Assembly: GCF_026210795.1 (NCBI RefSeq)
Contig: NC_089441.1
Location: 248,001 to 312,000, forward strand
Direction of reading: 5' to 3'
Length of the DNA stretch: 64,000 nt
Source of the DNA: Rhizophagus irregularis
Taxonomy: Eukaryota; Glomeromycota; Glomeromycetes; Glomerales; Glomeraceae
The notes below the pieces were generated by a model, which was not told the DNA's origin, searched no databases, and was given only the letters and a program-made list of their open reading frames with translations. Below, piece by piece: positions 24,943-39,300 of the stretch (positions are counted from its first letter, which is position 1; each line of letters starts with the position of its first letter). The position numbers were made by a program, and so were the translations under genes.

Positions 24943-26660
24943 TTAATAAGGGCTAATTTCCTGCTTATTGAAATAATACACTAAAGAATAAAGATTATCC
25001 AAGTGACGGATGAACGGAACGTAGCACCGCTTCGACGCTGTAAGACTGGGGTCGATGGTCTTACGTGAATATTCCTTTATTAAATATAATAAAATATTAA
25101 TTTTCTCGATTATCTTCCCACTATTGGGGAAATACATAATAGTATCAACCTAAATATAAATTATCTAAAAATAAAATAAAACATGATAAAAATAATAAAA
25201 TAATAAACTAAAAATAATATAAAATCATAAATTCATCAAAGAAAAATTAAATGTTGAAAAACGATAATTCCCCTTCCGTTTTTCAAAAATAAGATTATTC
25301 CCTTAATAAAAATTCACCAAAACCCATTTTCAAACATTATTTCATCAATAAAATATTATAAAATTCATCGAATTCCCAAAATTCCCATCCCAAAATATGA
25401 AAATAAAATGAAATTCACGAATAAAATCAATAAAATAACTTGTTGCCCCGGTGAAACCACAAGAGTAACTTAGGTTAAATTACCAAATAGAATTCATAAA
25501 TTATTAAGAAATGTACTTTTTCATCATAAGAAAATAGTATAAAAGAATCGAATATTAGGGAATGTGCAAAATATAATAATTTAAGGTCCAAAATTTAAGG
25601 TCGAAGATTATGTCCAAAATGGTCAAACTTCATGTTATATACTTATATGTCCTCTTCTCTAACTCATTATCGTCATCTTTCCACGTGATTATTTCATCAA
25701 TTTGTGATCAACATACGTAATTCCTTCCAAAATTATGATCATTAAATTAACAATAACCAATAAGATAAATTATAATCTTCATTAAAAAATTGACAATCGT
25801 CATAAAAGTATCCCGCAGTTGATAAATATTATATCATCATTTCCATTTTGTTAACCAATAAAATCCATTATTCCCTTAATTATTAAAATGATATACAACA
25901 CTAAACTTTGTATATAATCAATTTAACCTCATGACCCAGGAGGTTTTTATACGTATTTCACTTTAAAACATTTCAAAATTCGTAGGTTATGTACCTACAA
26001 TAAATAAATTGCTGTGGTTTATAATTAATATGATCCCGGCATTACTGTAATGCCGTGAGCCCATGAACCTAGTGAATTATTAGTATAAAATTTTTAGTAT
26101 TATAATTGTGTAATGTTACAAGTGTAACATCTGTAACGATTTTTGTGTTCACTTTTATTTTTAGATTTAGAATTGGGGAACTAGAATCGAGATATTTCTA
26201 TAATAAGAAAAGGATTTGAAGATCGAAAATTGAAAATTTTGGAAAATTAATATTTACGAAAAGTGAAAAACGACATTTTTGAAAGGATATTTTGTGAGGA
26301 AAAAGATTTGTAAGTCAAAAAGTGGAAAAATCAAAATTGAAAAGTTTAAAAATGAAATAATTTTATGAACTTAGAAAATATTTTAGTGAAAAATAATGAT
26401 CGACAGAAATTATAAAAAAGGACAAAATTTGGAAAGAGGATCTATTATTAGAATTTATTAGAAATTATGGTTATACTTTAGAAATTATCTTATGAGCATT
26501 GTCATATTAACCTCTTGTAATTTTATTTTATTAATAAAGTATCTTTATGTTAAGACTACGTGATTTATCACGGGCGTAGATCTTACAATACCAATCTCTA
26601 AAACTATCCAAGTGACGGCTGATGAACGGGATCGTAACACCGCTTCGAAGTGTAATGTTT
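24943..26660. repeat. Candidate LTR-retroelement remnant
   Basis: The phrase ATCCAAGTGACGG..TGAACGG..CGTA(G/A)CACCGCTTCGA occurs at about 24998 and again at about 26609. Next to each lies an end resembling TCTTACA/TGTAAGA preceded (on the relevant strand) by TAATAAAG-type words, as at an LTR 3' end. About 26110-26586 runs from TGTAATGTTACAAGTGTAAC to ATCTTACA and could be a solo LTR. I see no gag-pol coding sequence. This is inference from short matches. Confidence 0.3.
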
Positions 26661-27837
26661 GTTATATGACATCAAGAATACAAAATAGTCAACATCATGT
26701 CCATAGATTTTGAATCGATATGACCAAAGGAAAGGACACATAATTAAGTGGTGAGTACCATTCCGGATGGACGTTCCGTCCTAAAATTTTTTGACATGAA
26801 AAATTTTCAACTCCATTTTTATGATTCATAAACTATACATATTCCGTCGATTTCTATTTTACCAAAAATTATTTAATATTTAAGATTTTTCAATTAAATA
26901 CCTTTTTTCAACAAAAAATTAATTTTGTAAATTTTTCTGAATGCATCAATTACTTGATGCAGAAATTTCTCAAAAAATCTCTCACATTAGTTTTCTCAAA
27001 CAAAAATCTATATCTAAAAATTCAAATGGATTTTATTAAACAATTTCCATAGACTTTATAAAAAAATTTCTCGTTAAAAAAAGATTTTTTAAAAAATGAA
27101 TTTTATTAAATAAAAAGATTTTAGATGAATATTAAAAAGTCTTACAATAAATCACTTTTAATTTGACTTACTGGAAAATTATATAGTAAGTCTATTTATT
27201 ACAAAATTAGGTCCTAATATTATATATATATTCTTCAGTCCTATTATAGTAAAATTAAACGCTATGTAAAAAGAATTTTTTTTTTCTTTTATTACTAAAT
27301 TTATTGTAATATGATTTAATTTAATAATAGAAATGAAAATAATACAACATAAAAAACCAAGTACAATTTTTGGAATATAATTTAATATATTTCGTATTTT
27401 TTTTTATCATATCTGTTATTTTATTTTTGTAAATTTTTTTAAACTTCATTTATATAACAAAAAAAATATGTCTGACGTTTAGAATTTAGAATAAGTCTTT
27501 ATATAAATAATTTGGATTGTGTAACATGAAAACCCATGACTTGATTTTTTTAAGTAAGATACTACAAAAAAATAGTCATAATCATTGATTTTTGTTTATC
27601 TTCATTAAGTATGACAATCAATTTGTTAAACGCAATTTATATTCACTGAAAAAAAAAATAAAATTATTGATCATACAAATGGTAGTAATATTTTTCTTTT
27701 TTTGGTTATGAGGCGTAAAATATTACGCCTCAAGGTCACAAAATTTATGTGGGACAACATGAAATTTTGATCAACAAATTTGCATTTTACTAAACTTAAA
27801 ATAATTCATTCATTCTCTCTTTCTTATTGATTACATT
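26661..27837. other. Upstream region of the plus-strand kinase, no gene seen
   Basis: AT-rich with poly-T runs. A pyrimidine-rich stretch (ATTCATTCTCTCTTTCTTATTG) lies just before the ATG at 27838 and is a reasonable start-proximal promoter or 5' UTR signature. Confidence 0.35.
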
Positions 27838-30101
27838 ATGTCCACTCTTCGATATGAATTAATTGGCGCAACAGTTAATAGAGCAACATCATTAACAGAT
27901 ACTAAAATTTACAATGATATACACAAACAATTTGAATTTCAAAAACAAACAGTCCTTGCTGATAAAATTCTTACAAATGATGAAAAAACTTATGCAATAA
28001 GATGGATGACTAAAAGTTATGATCGAAATAAAGTTATGTTTAATGATGGTACAAAAAGAATTTGTGAAAATTGTAAGCAAGAATGTTTAGCCACATTATA
28101 TTGTGAATATTGTGTTCGAAATTATTTAAAAGAAGATTTTTCAAATTGGACATCTGGAAATGATGATATTGATAATTTAATACAGAAATGTCAAATGGAA
28201 TCACTTATGCCGAGTAAAATAGTTGAATGGATCCCATATAGTAATTTAGAAAATATTAAATATTTAACAAAAGGTGGATTTTCTGAAATCTATACAGCAG
28301 ACTGGATTAATGGAGTTTATGAAGAATGGGATTCTGAAAAAAAACAATTAACAAGATTTGGAAATTGCGACGCAATATTAAAAAAATTAGAAAATGTTGA
28401 AAGTGCAAATCAAAGTTGGTTTGAAGAGGTTTGTATTATTGTATTCCATATTTTATAAAATTGTTGTAATTTTTGTATTAGCACTAGTATTTTACAAATT
28501 ATTGTCTTTTAGGCTAGATCGCATTTAACTATAAGTAATAAATGGCCAAATGTTGTTCGATGTTTTGGTTTAACGCAAAATCCATCAAATGGAAATTATA
28601 TGCTTGTAATGATAAAAATGGATATAGATTTAAGAAAATATTTACAACAAAATCATAATCAACTTACATGGAAAGATAGAATGAAAATCATTAATGTAAT
28701 AACTCGTTCACTTTATTATATTCATAAAGAGAAAGCTATACATAGAGATTTACATTCCGGAAATATATTATATTCACAGTTAAATGATCATTGGTATATT
28801 AGTGACCTTGGATTTTGTGGACCTGCTGATAAATGTTCAACAAGTATATATGGAAATCTTCCTTACATAGCACCCGAAGTTATTGTTGGAAGAGAATATA
28901 CTTTTGCATCTGATATTTATAGTATTGCAATTCTTATGTGGGAAATTTCATCTGGACAAACACCATTTATAAATTATGAACATGAAAATGATATTGTAAT
29001 GAATATTATTAACGGTATAAGGCCAAAAATTGTGCCAGGAACTCCATTGGAATATAAAAATTTAATGAAAGAATGTTGGGATGCTGATCCATTAAAAAGA
29101 CCTGATTATAATACATTTTGGAAAAAAATACAAAAAATTAATTTATATTATCAAAATATGTCAGATGAATTATTCAAATCAGAAATGGATAATTTAGAAA
29201 TGAATAAGGTAGAAGAAAATTATACGAGTAGCAGATTATTTACAAGTAAAATTCACAACTTTGGAAATCTACCTGAACCAAGAAATGCAACAGAAGGTAT
29301 AAGTGTATAATATTTTATCAATGAATATATTTATTTTAAAATACATTATTAATGTTATCTTTTTATTATAATAGAAGAACAAGAAGGTATAACCGTATAA
29401 ATAATAATTTCTACCATTTTTTTATTACTATAATAATTTAGTTTTAAATACTTTATTTTACTGCTAATAGTGTTTCATAGTAAATTGTATGATTTTAACA
29501 TTCCTAACGATTGTAAGTATTTAACAACATTATAGCGTTTAATTATCATATAATGATGTTTAATAATTAATTTTTATTTTAGTTAACGACTTTAATAAAT
29601 CAAATGAGCGGAATAGCAGCAAATCATCAAAAGTAATTACTATTTTTAGAGGTAATATATTTTAATTATTGTCAAATCGAGATTGATTTATATATTAAAT
29701 TTATATCTTAATTTTAGATGATAGTGAAAAATTACCCGAAGAATTTAAAAAGTTGCAAATAAATTCAAATAGTAAGTAAATTACTAACAAATGCAAATGA
29801 AGTTACTATATCAATTTAATTTATTAGACGCGACTTTTATTTAAAATTTAGATGACGAAAAAGAAAAAACTCAAAAATATGTCGATGGTAGGTGAAAATT
29901 TCACGTAATAAAAACAATTTTAATACCATTTTAATTCTATATACTTATCTATTACAGATGATGACGAAGTATATAATAATCCAAACTTTCATTCAAAAGA
30001 ACAAGATGAACTGGAAATTCCTGATGGTAAGCTCTTAAAATAAAGTAGAAAAAATAAATTGCAAATAATTAATCAATTTTTTATCTTTAGATGGATTTTA
30101 A
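27838..30101 (+). CDS. Kinase-like protein with symmetric-exon tail
   Basis: Eight exons: 27838-28428, 28513-29296, 29375-29386, 29583-29651, 29718-29771, 29852-29887, 29958-30026 and 30091-30101. The N-terminus has two CxxC pairs (CENC, CEYC) as in a small zinc ribbon. The kinase domain shows a Gly-rich loop (LTKGGFSEIY), Lys in AILKKL, HRDLHSGNIL, SDLGF in place of DFG, and YIAPEV. The DLG variant may still bind metal through Asp. The C-lobe ends near WDADPLKRPDY. The tail is acidic and Asn/Lys-rich, encoded by five internal exons of 12, 69, 54, 36 and 69 nt, all phase 1 on both sides, then GF-stop. Skipping the first tail intron gives an alternative end (GISV, stop at 29310). It is the same family and architecture as the minus-strand kinase at 61-6147. 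Confidence 0.85.
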
Positions 30102-31009
30102 ATTGTTTTTTGATAAATCAAATTAACAATATTTTTTTTTTATATGTTAAAGTATTATCATTTATTATTTATTTATCATTGATTATTTAAACACTAAGAC
30201 TAGAGTACAAAATTCTTAGTTTGTAATTTAAATAATTTTAATAAATTTATTCAAATTATTAAATATATAAATACCATACTATATTGATTTAATAAATTAG
30301 TATACTATTTATTTATTCAAATTTTTTAATGTTGTTCTATTATAATAAGAAAAAAAATTAACATTTCGATGGGTAGTAGCTAAAGTTTAGATTCGAATAT
30401 TCAATAAAATTTATTTTCCAAAAAAAAAAAATCAATAAATATTAATAAACAATGCTATTAAATTACAGAATTATCGAACGTTCTCTAATCTTATTACAAA
30501 TTATTTCAATTTATTCGCGATACAACAGCCTTAAAAAAAATTCTGGAACACTCGTTTCCAATACCTTTGGTAACATTCGCTTCATAAAATTTTTGTTTAA
30601 GATTGGACATAAAATTACGGCGAGAACGGCGAGAGAAAATCTACATATCATTCGGCTTTATCTTTATCCTTGCGTATTATACAAAAACATGAAATTAAAA
30701 GCACGGAATATAGTGATTGCTTTCAATAGGAAAATAAGTACGGGAAAGATCTTTAAGCAGGAAGATAAGGAAGATCTTTCAAATTCAAAGAAATTTGCAT
30801 GTTATTTAGTAACCATTTTTTCTATTTGCGTAATACATGTGATATTTTTTCATGATTGATATTAAGTATTAAAAAAATGCGAGAAAATACTAGTTAAAAA
30901 GTTTGAAAGCAAAATTTTTTATTGTATTTTTTCATAAAATAATATGTGAGAATAAAAAATGTAATAGTGTTTAAAGGTTATTGTTAGAGCATTTGAATAG
31001 ATAAAACGG
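30102..31009. other. Intergenic; one doubtful 135-codon frame
   Basis: A plus-strand frame at 30452-30859 is less AT-rich than its surroundings. It encodes a basic protein with a hydrophobic C-terminus (LVTIFSICVIHVIFF). No domain, splice partner or related frame is recognised. It could be a small membrane protein or chance. Confidence 0.25.
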
Positions 31010-32090
31010 ATAACGTAATAATAATTATTTACTTATTTTTAACTTTTTTTACTTTAACCTTATATTATATACCAATTAATTTTAGTGATATGATTTTTTT
31101 TTAGATCATTATGTTACATTTGATTATCTTATTTTAAAATTATTATTTTTTAAAAAAATCACCCATAATTTTTTATTACAAAATTATTATTATTTTTTTC
31201 AAATATTTTTAATACTTATTTCCTTACTCATTATTTTTTAAAAGTTAATGAATTGTAGTATCATTTCAGGTTTTTGCCATATTTCCTAAATTTCATAAAG
31301 TGTTTGTTTTTTCCTCCACTTCTTCCAGAGTAACACAAGATGTATCTCATGATAAAATAAACTATATAATAAGAATATGTTAAAATTGTTATCATATACA
31401 ATCAAGCATAGTTTTAGTTGGAATATCTTTAAGTCCTAAATCAGTTAATACAAAAAATCTCTGGCAGTTACATTTAATTATATCATTCTTTGAAATTATT
31501 ATTTTTTTTTTAGAAAAAAAAAAATTTATAATATTTAGCTGTATATCAATAAACTCCATAAATTGTAAATTAATGGTAATAAAATGTTTTTAAAGCAATA
31601 GTAATAATTTACTAATAAATAAACTTATTTTGGAAAAATAAAATAAGTAATTTGATCAGATAGTCAAAATTTTTATAATGCGTCCATTTCAATTTTCTCG
31701 TTCGTCATGAGCGTCTCAAAGATCATATAATGTCTAAGATTTTTCATCTTACCGTAACCTATATGTCATAATCTAGCTTAATCAGGAAAAAATATTTAGA
31801 AATGAGTTATTGGATTTTTCGTTGTGATATTGCAAATTAATCTGTGTATTTTTGCCTGTACTGTATACTTCATAATAAAAGCTTAAGTCGTTCTTCATAC
31901 ATACAATACCGTACTATAAACTATTAATATATTGTTAAAAATTCCAAAAATAGTATTTGATTTCTTGTTTACAAATTATTCTGTTTGTTAAAATGGGATT
32001 GCAAATGCCCCAACTATGAACGTTACTCCGTCTAACTCCACTATGATGGCGACGCATCTGTGTACCCTACTCCTGTATAGGTCCTATTTG
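31010..32090. repeat. About 1 kb dispersed duplication, copy 2
   Basis: Second copy of the segment at 20566-21590, same orientation, with extra sequence near 31250-31440 and ending ACCCTACTCCTGTATAGG. The two copies lie about 10 kb apart and flank the second kinase and the intergenic DNA before it. Confidence 0.6.
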
Positions 32091-34107
32091 AACACTAATA
32101 AAAAATCATATACTTTCCAAACATATTAAGTGAATAGATTGAATTTTCATTTTTTTGTGAAAAATTAAAATTTGATCGTATAATTTTGGTGAAGTAACAA
32201 ACCATTGGAAAGAAAAAAATTTTTTTTTTTATAGATCATAAATAACTTTTAACGAAAAATTCGTAAAAATTAATAGCAAATATTAAATAATTTCTGATTA
32301 AAAAAATCTCAATTGTATTAATTTTATCGAGATAAAAGAATCCTATGATACAGTAATTATTCATGTTCTACATTGTTTATCATAATTTTATTCCATAAGA
32401 CTTCAAAACGGTAGTCTAGTTTATCGAACCCCAGTACGAATTCATTGTTTTCATATATATTTATTATTTATGGATTTATAATTTATACTATGTAGAATTT
32501 TCGATATTTTTATATAAATAATGATCAAATAAAATAGCCATCAGTGATCATGTTACTTATTTCCGTAATCTGTTTTTTATTAGCTTATTATACTGGAGAA
32601 TTTTTTAAAAGATTTTCTAAATAATATTTTAAAATAATTTTAATCATTTGAGAAAATTTCAATTGAATGAATAAAATACAAGCTTGAAAGCAATTATAAA
32701 AATTCTGTAAATTTTCTTAATGAAAAATCATGAAGAAAGTAAAGAAAGCTTTGTACGTTTCACAAGTGTTAATAAAACAATGCCACTTACTTGCCTATTG
32801 TTTTTGACATTATTATTCCAAACGCGATAATAAAACTTAATTACTGATCTGATATTCGTACCGGAATAATAACTCCATCATTGAATCGATCACAACGCTC
32901 TTTCTATATAGTGGCTGGTATATATTTTTTATATTCTCCTTGTGACCTAAGTAATATGAAAATCACTGATTATAAATATAAGCGGTTTTATAATTTATTT
33001 ATCCTAATATGTACAGTACATACACGTATTAAAGCGACCTTCTTTGATATGATCCAATACTTTTTGCTTGAATATTGTTTCAGATGCATTTACTGTATAT
33101 CCAATTAACTAGGTTTCGATGGTTCCTAGCTTTTAGTTTCAGCAATGAGTTGACGAGCTTCTATTTTTAAAGTAATTTTTTACGTTAAAAATAATTCAAA
33201 AATATAGCACACTCAAAGACAACTTGGTACCTACCAGTATTACGATATATTATAGAATCAGTAAATGCAACAACTAATCCATCTCTAACCAAAGTAAATA
33301 TAATAATAGAATCCATTATACCTTACTTAATCAAGCAACCCGCCAACCTATTATCTAATTATTTTAATGAAAACAAACTTTATTTAACTTATTAGTACCA
33401 AAATTAAAAGACATGACAGATCAACTACAGCTATTAATAATTTTCCATTGGTCGCTTCTTCTAAAATACATAACCATTTATTAGTTAAATAATAGTTAAT
33501 AATAATCTTTATTATAACAATAAAGATATAATCAAATATTTACAATAAAATTATCAATAATTGAATACTTTACCCATATACATTTTAAACACATTCAGGT
33601 TTTTTAGACAATTCTTTTTGAGTTTGCTTTTACTTTTCCTTGACTGAAGATAGGGAGAGTAGATCGATCGAAATATATTTTTTTTTTTCACGAAAAAAAA
33701 ATGGTGTTACAAATAAATGGGCACGTGATTAAATGATCGGTATTATCACGTGTAAATAGAATTAATTGATGACGTTATTGTTTATTTAAATTGGCCGTAT
33801 TTAATCCTTGGCCATCTTAAAATGGGGAAATGAGAAAGCTTATTTTGAGAATTTTGCAAAACCAATTTCATTTTAATGTACTTTTTGCATAAAGGGAAGC
33901 ATAGATTAGTAGGTCTATATAATTTTTCAAGAAAATATTACAGTAAATTATTTTATTCTAAGCTCAATATTATTGTAAACCGGTTGTAAAAAGTAAGGGG
34001 AAATTAGTTAATATATACAGTATACTTATGGGTTAAACTACAATACATCTGATTAAATACAAGCATAATTTTATCTTACATATTTTTTTAAATTTCTGCG
34101 TCGCTTG
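32091..34107. other. Intergenic, no gene seen
   Basis: AT-rich; the short frames have no recognisable content and no splice context. Small CACGTGA words near 33720-33750 are unexplained. Confidence 0.35.
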
Positions 34108-34287
34108 CCCTGTAAAAATGTTTGATCCGTTTCCATGTTTTTTCCGTGAATGTATCATTTATAGTCTTAAAATCATTGAAATTTTCATCTCTTTAACACG
34201 AATATCCGTGAATGTATCATGTATGTATCATTTTCACGGAATTTTACGAAAGCCACGGAAACTTTCGGATAAAAATTTTTTATAGAG
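34108..34287. mobile_element. MITE, CCCTATAAAA family, second copy
   Basis: Starts CCCTGTAAAAATGTTTGATC and ends GGATAAAAATTTTTTATAGAG, with internal CCGTGAATGTATCAT repeats. It is an inverted relative of the element at 1811-1937. The internal Cs and Gs (CGTGAATG) match well, the termini moderately. The target-site duplication is not clear. Confidence 0.55.
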
Positions 34288-36369
34288 TTGCATTGGATGA
34301 TTCGTAAATTAAAATATTTTTTTTTTCTAATTTTAGTATTAGCATCATATTACCGAATAAAAATAAAATAAAATAAGATAAAAAATTTTTAAATAACGTA
34401 ATTTATTAGAAGAAAATAATTTAATACAATATCAGATTAATTCAAGTTCAGATAAACAAAAATTTTTACATTACGGCCTAGAAAATAAACCTATATATTT
34501 TTACAAGAAGTCAGTTTAAAGAACATTTTCTTAGAAAAAATATTGAAATTCTAAGAAAAATTTAATTAGTCTTGATTTATCATAATTGAGTTTAAAAACG
34601 TATGGGTGTAAACTATAAAGGAAAAATTGTTATTGCTATTACTACGTAATTCATAATTAGTTCTAAAAAGATTTATTTTCGAGTAGAAATTAGAAAATTT
34701 TTTGTATATTAACTAACGTTTGCTTTCAAAATTAACGTTGTCAATAAATTAAAGTCGATCGAAAGATAGTTTTAGAATTTAGGATACTTTCATTATGTAA
34801 AAATTACTTCTATTATCGAGTTTCCATTTATTTTCAGCCTATTAAAATAACTTAAAGCTTTTAAAGTCACATTTATTGTCGAGTTAATTCCATAAGAATA
34901 TTGCAAAGCGATTAGATTGGTACTTGTTTATATATTTAACATCATTCACTCTATAAGAATGTAGATTCCAAATTTTTTTCGTAAAAGTAGTGAATGTAAT
35001 GGAAGTATTTAGATAAAATCTTATAGGCTAAATATAATGAGTTAATGACGATTTAATGATCTATATTTTTCAATATGTATATACATATATATATATTTGG
35101 TTGGTTCTTGAAAAGAATTTTTTAATACTCTTTTTTGCATTTTAAAATCAGAAACTATAATCTGAAAAATAAATTTTTTCGGCCTTTTAAAATGTACAGA
35201 TTCACTTATCACATTACATCCGTTCGATATGGCTTTTTTAAAACCCTAAATTGATCTTCTATTAAATAGAATAACAAATATAACCTATACACATCAATTA
35301 TAATTAAGGTATTTATGCAATGTGCAGCTTAAAAAGATCCAATTAATCTTCTTTTCCATTTACGTCTTGAAAATTGTCACTTATACTTATAAAAATTCTG
35401 AACCTTTACCATTGTTCCATATATTCACATCTTTATATTATTTGAAATATTATGAGCGGCATTTTGAAATTTTTTTTATCCAGAATTGTTTCAGCATAGT
35501 TAAAGAATTGCTTGTAAGTTCCAACTCGCAGGAAATAAGCATACCATAATACCATCCAAATTCATTAACCATAGTCCGTGGTCAAATAAAGATATGTATC
35601 TCGTCGTAACAAATTGATAATAGTGTTGTATCTTGTGTAATATTAACAGTATCCTGCCCATAAAGTTAGTTTTTTCTATTTTTTTCGTTATGTGATCAGT
35701 GATCCCGTGGATGGTATGTTGTGAAACATCACGTACTTGCGGCGACTCATTACTCGGTTATTTTTCATCGTGATTTTTGATTTTTGTAATATTTTTCCCA
35801 CTAGCACTCCCTATTTCGCTATTTCTTTCCTGCATGATCGTCATGATACAATTTAAACCTTAATTTTTGTTAAAAAATGTTATTTTCATAAACACAAATG
35901 ATCCACAGTTATAAACAAACAAATATCAAAATCGGATAACAACTCATTAATGATAACCATATAGAGAGTATCCAGTAACACAATGATCATTCAATCATTT
36001 GTTAGAATAAAGAATTTTCTGTCAAAGTACCCAATAAGATAAGACGGATCGGAAAATATGTATTTCTGATAAATTTATTGTTTAATCTTATCAAATCTTT
36101 GATTATCGATTTCCAAAAAAGAAAAAAAAATAAAAATACTATAGGCTATAGAAAGTCTATAAAAGGGGTAAAAATAATTTTTTTTTTCGTATGACCAAAT
36201 TTATTAAATGCATGTTTTTTTTTTATACGTCCATTAAGCCAAATATTACACAGTTTCTACACGATAAAAAATACGTGTTACTTTAAATTATTTTAAATAA
36301 AATGATAATAGACGTTTTCAAAGCGTTAATTATTAAAGGAAAATATACTTATATATTCCTTATTATCAA
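34288..36369. other. Upstream region of the channel gene, no gene seen
   Basis: AT-rich intergenic DNA with one 75-codon frame (35322-35549) that shows no domain. No regulatory element could be named. Confidence 0.35.
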
Positions 36370-39300
36370 ATGGATGAAATTTTCATAAAAGTCGACGAAA
36401 CCTATCACGATAAAGTCGATAGTGACGTTCATAATAGTGAAATTATTGAAAAACTACATAATGGACATAATGGTAAACCTATTACGAAAATAGAAATATC
36501 ACCAAAAGGAAAATATCTCGTTACTTATAGTGAAGGAGATAAATCACTTATTTGTTGGAATGTCGAAAATGTAGATGGGAGTCAACTTAAATCGGAATTT
36601 TCTGTCAATTCTGATAAAAGATTAAACCAAATATGTATTTCCGATGATAAGAAATTTGCGTATACTTATAGTTGGTATATAGGTAAGCATTTTTATAAAT
36701 TTATGCAGACTAAAAGATTAATTAGCGTGATTTAATATCTATTCGATTATATTTTATTAGATATATACCGATATGACATGATGAATAATCGTCAAAAAAT
36801 TGAACTAGATTGTGACCTCATTTACGATGACAGTAATCCATATGATTATTGTACTTTTAATTTAAAAGATGAACTTATTTTATATTGTCGTGGCACAATT
36901 TTTATCTATTCAACGCAAACTAAAAGTAATCAATGGAATTGCATAAGAATGTATAAAAAATCAGGAAATTTTAAATTCATTAGCATATCAAAATATGATA
37001 AGCTTTATTTATATTCAAATAATTCCATTTATGAATGGAATCTTGTTACTGAAAAAAGTATAAAGATATTTGGTAATGACAAAGAGATGAGATATATGGT
37101 AATAAAATATTAATCATTCAAATATTTCGTTATATGAAGTATTTTGTAATTAATTACTATTTGTCTATTTTATAATAGAAGTCAGAGCTTGTCAAAATTT
37201 CCAGTGATGAGAAATTTATTTGTACAAGAGTTATAGATAAAATAATTATTTATTCGATTGAATTAGAAGTATCAATTGCTTCTTTTGATATAAATAATGG
37301 TATTGTATATCTTTAAATTTATATCTTACAACTACTATTGCATTTAATTAATAATAATATTTTTTTTTTTAGTTATCCAATTACATATGCTTATAAAGCA
37401 TCCTGTTTTATATTCTTTATTACGTCCTTTACTATTTTCTTTATTGAGTAATATTCCAAGAAAAGGATTTTTGAATTCCATGATGGATCATTTACCAAAA
37501 AAACATTTTTATCTTCCTAATACTATTCGAACTACGAGCAAATACGCGTTTGGAATTTTGGATGGAGATGTTTGGAAGATTAACTTGGAAAAAATGGAAT
37601 TAAATATTAGTTTTTTAATCAAAAATTCTAATGAATTAAATAATGTTAATAATTCTGATGAAATTGTTGAAAATTGGTATTTTGAGATTAATGAGGACCT
37701 ATATCAAAACATTGTTCCTGGTAAAGATGATAGGAATAAAAAATATGGTGATGAATTAATGGACCTAATAGATAATACTCTTTCTAAACCACTTAATGAT
37801 AAGGAAACATTTTTAATGTATGGTGTTGGATTATTAAAATTTGCAATTAAAGAAAATAACTTGGAATTAATAGATGATATCTATAAAAAATGTATTAATT
37901 ATTTTAAAGAAGATTTAGGAAACAATAATATGTCTTTAAGTATTATCACTTCTACAATGTCATTATTGAATGAATATTATCCAGAATATATTTTAAGATA
38001 TTCATTAGAAACTACAATGATTATAGATACACCCTTTTATAGTACAGTACATAAAAATAACAATTTACATCTAAGTTCTTTTCAATATCCCCAAATGGTT
38101 AATATAACTCAAACTATTTTGTGGGCAAGATATAATATATTTATGAGAAAATTACATGATAGGAATATATATACATTCATGATATATATAGTACTAAATA
38201 TTATTCAATTTTTAATAATTCTACCCCTTTCACCTATTTATTTTACTACATATTATATATTATTAAAATACCATCTTATTAATAATATTTATGTAAGTGA
38301 TATGCTTTCTTATTTTTATTTAATTCCTAGTTACTTTGTTAATGTTTATTATAAAATATTTCCAAGATCAACAATTACAACACCAACAATTATTTTTATG
38401 AATCCTTATATTAAATTTGTTAACTATCCACAAAAATATAATTGGTTTTTGGAATTGATTAAACCTAAATCTAGTCCATTTGTTAAAACAATAAATAGAG
38501 ATATTTACAAAACATGGAATGGAGAAGCATTAATTAATTTTAAATGGGATACCTATGGAAAGTATTATTATGCAGTGATTTGGATTGGATTTATAGCTTT
38601 ACTTGGATGTTTTACGGCTGCTGCAACAATTCCTCAACAATATATCAATGAAGAAATTCAAAATCAACTTCTAATTGCTTCAATCATACTTGGATTTATT
38701 CATCTTAGTTTTGAAGTACGTCAATTTATTTATAATCCAATTAAATGGGCTCATGATTTTTGGAACTTATTTGGTATATATAATATTTTATTTAATCATT
38801 TTAATAAATAAAAAGTATCATATTATTAATTATTTTATTTTATTTTATTATTATTATAGATGTAATTGCATATGTGCTCCCAATTTATACTTCTATTCGT
38901 TGGCTTCAAACAAATGAAACAAATTTAATTCCATTACTTTCCTTTTCATGCTTATTTTTAGATATAAAATTTTTGTTATTTTTTAGAGCAATAGAATATT
39001 TTGGTATATATTTTGCAATAATTATCAGTGTTGCAAAACAAATTGTTTCTTTTTTAGTTGTTTTGTTAATTATTATAATAAGTTTTGCACATGCATTTTA
39101 TATTTTATTAACACCAAGATCTATATTTTCTTTTGATGAACTTACAAATAATAATGATCCTAATAATCCTTGGAATATAGTCTCTTCTTATTATCAAATA
39201 TTTAAAAATGGAACCATTGATTCTCATCAATTTTTAATACAACAACCTAATGGAAATACTAACATGTTTAATGATTTTAGAACTTCTCTTTTTGCAATGT

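Noticed and set aside
24604-25137. Two minus-strand frames of 108 and 64 codons
   Set aside because: No domain, no splice partners, and the second reads through an LTR-like repeat.
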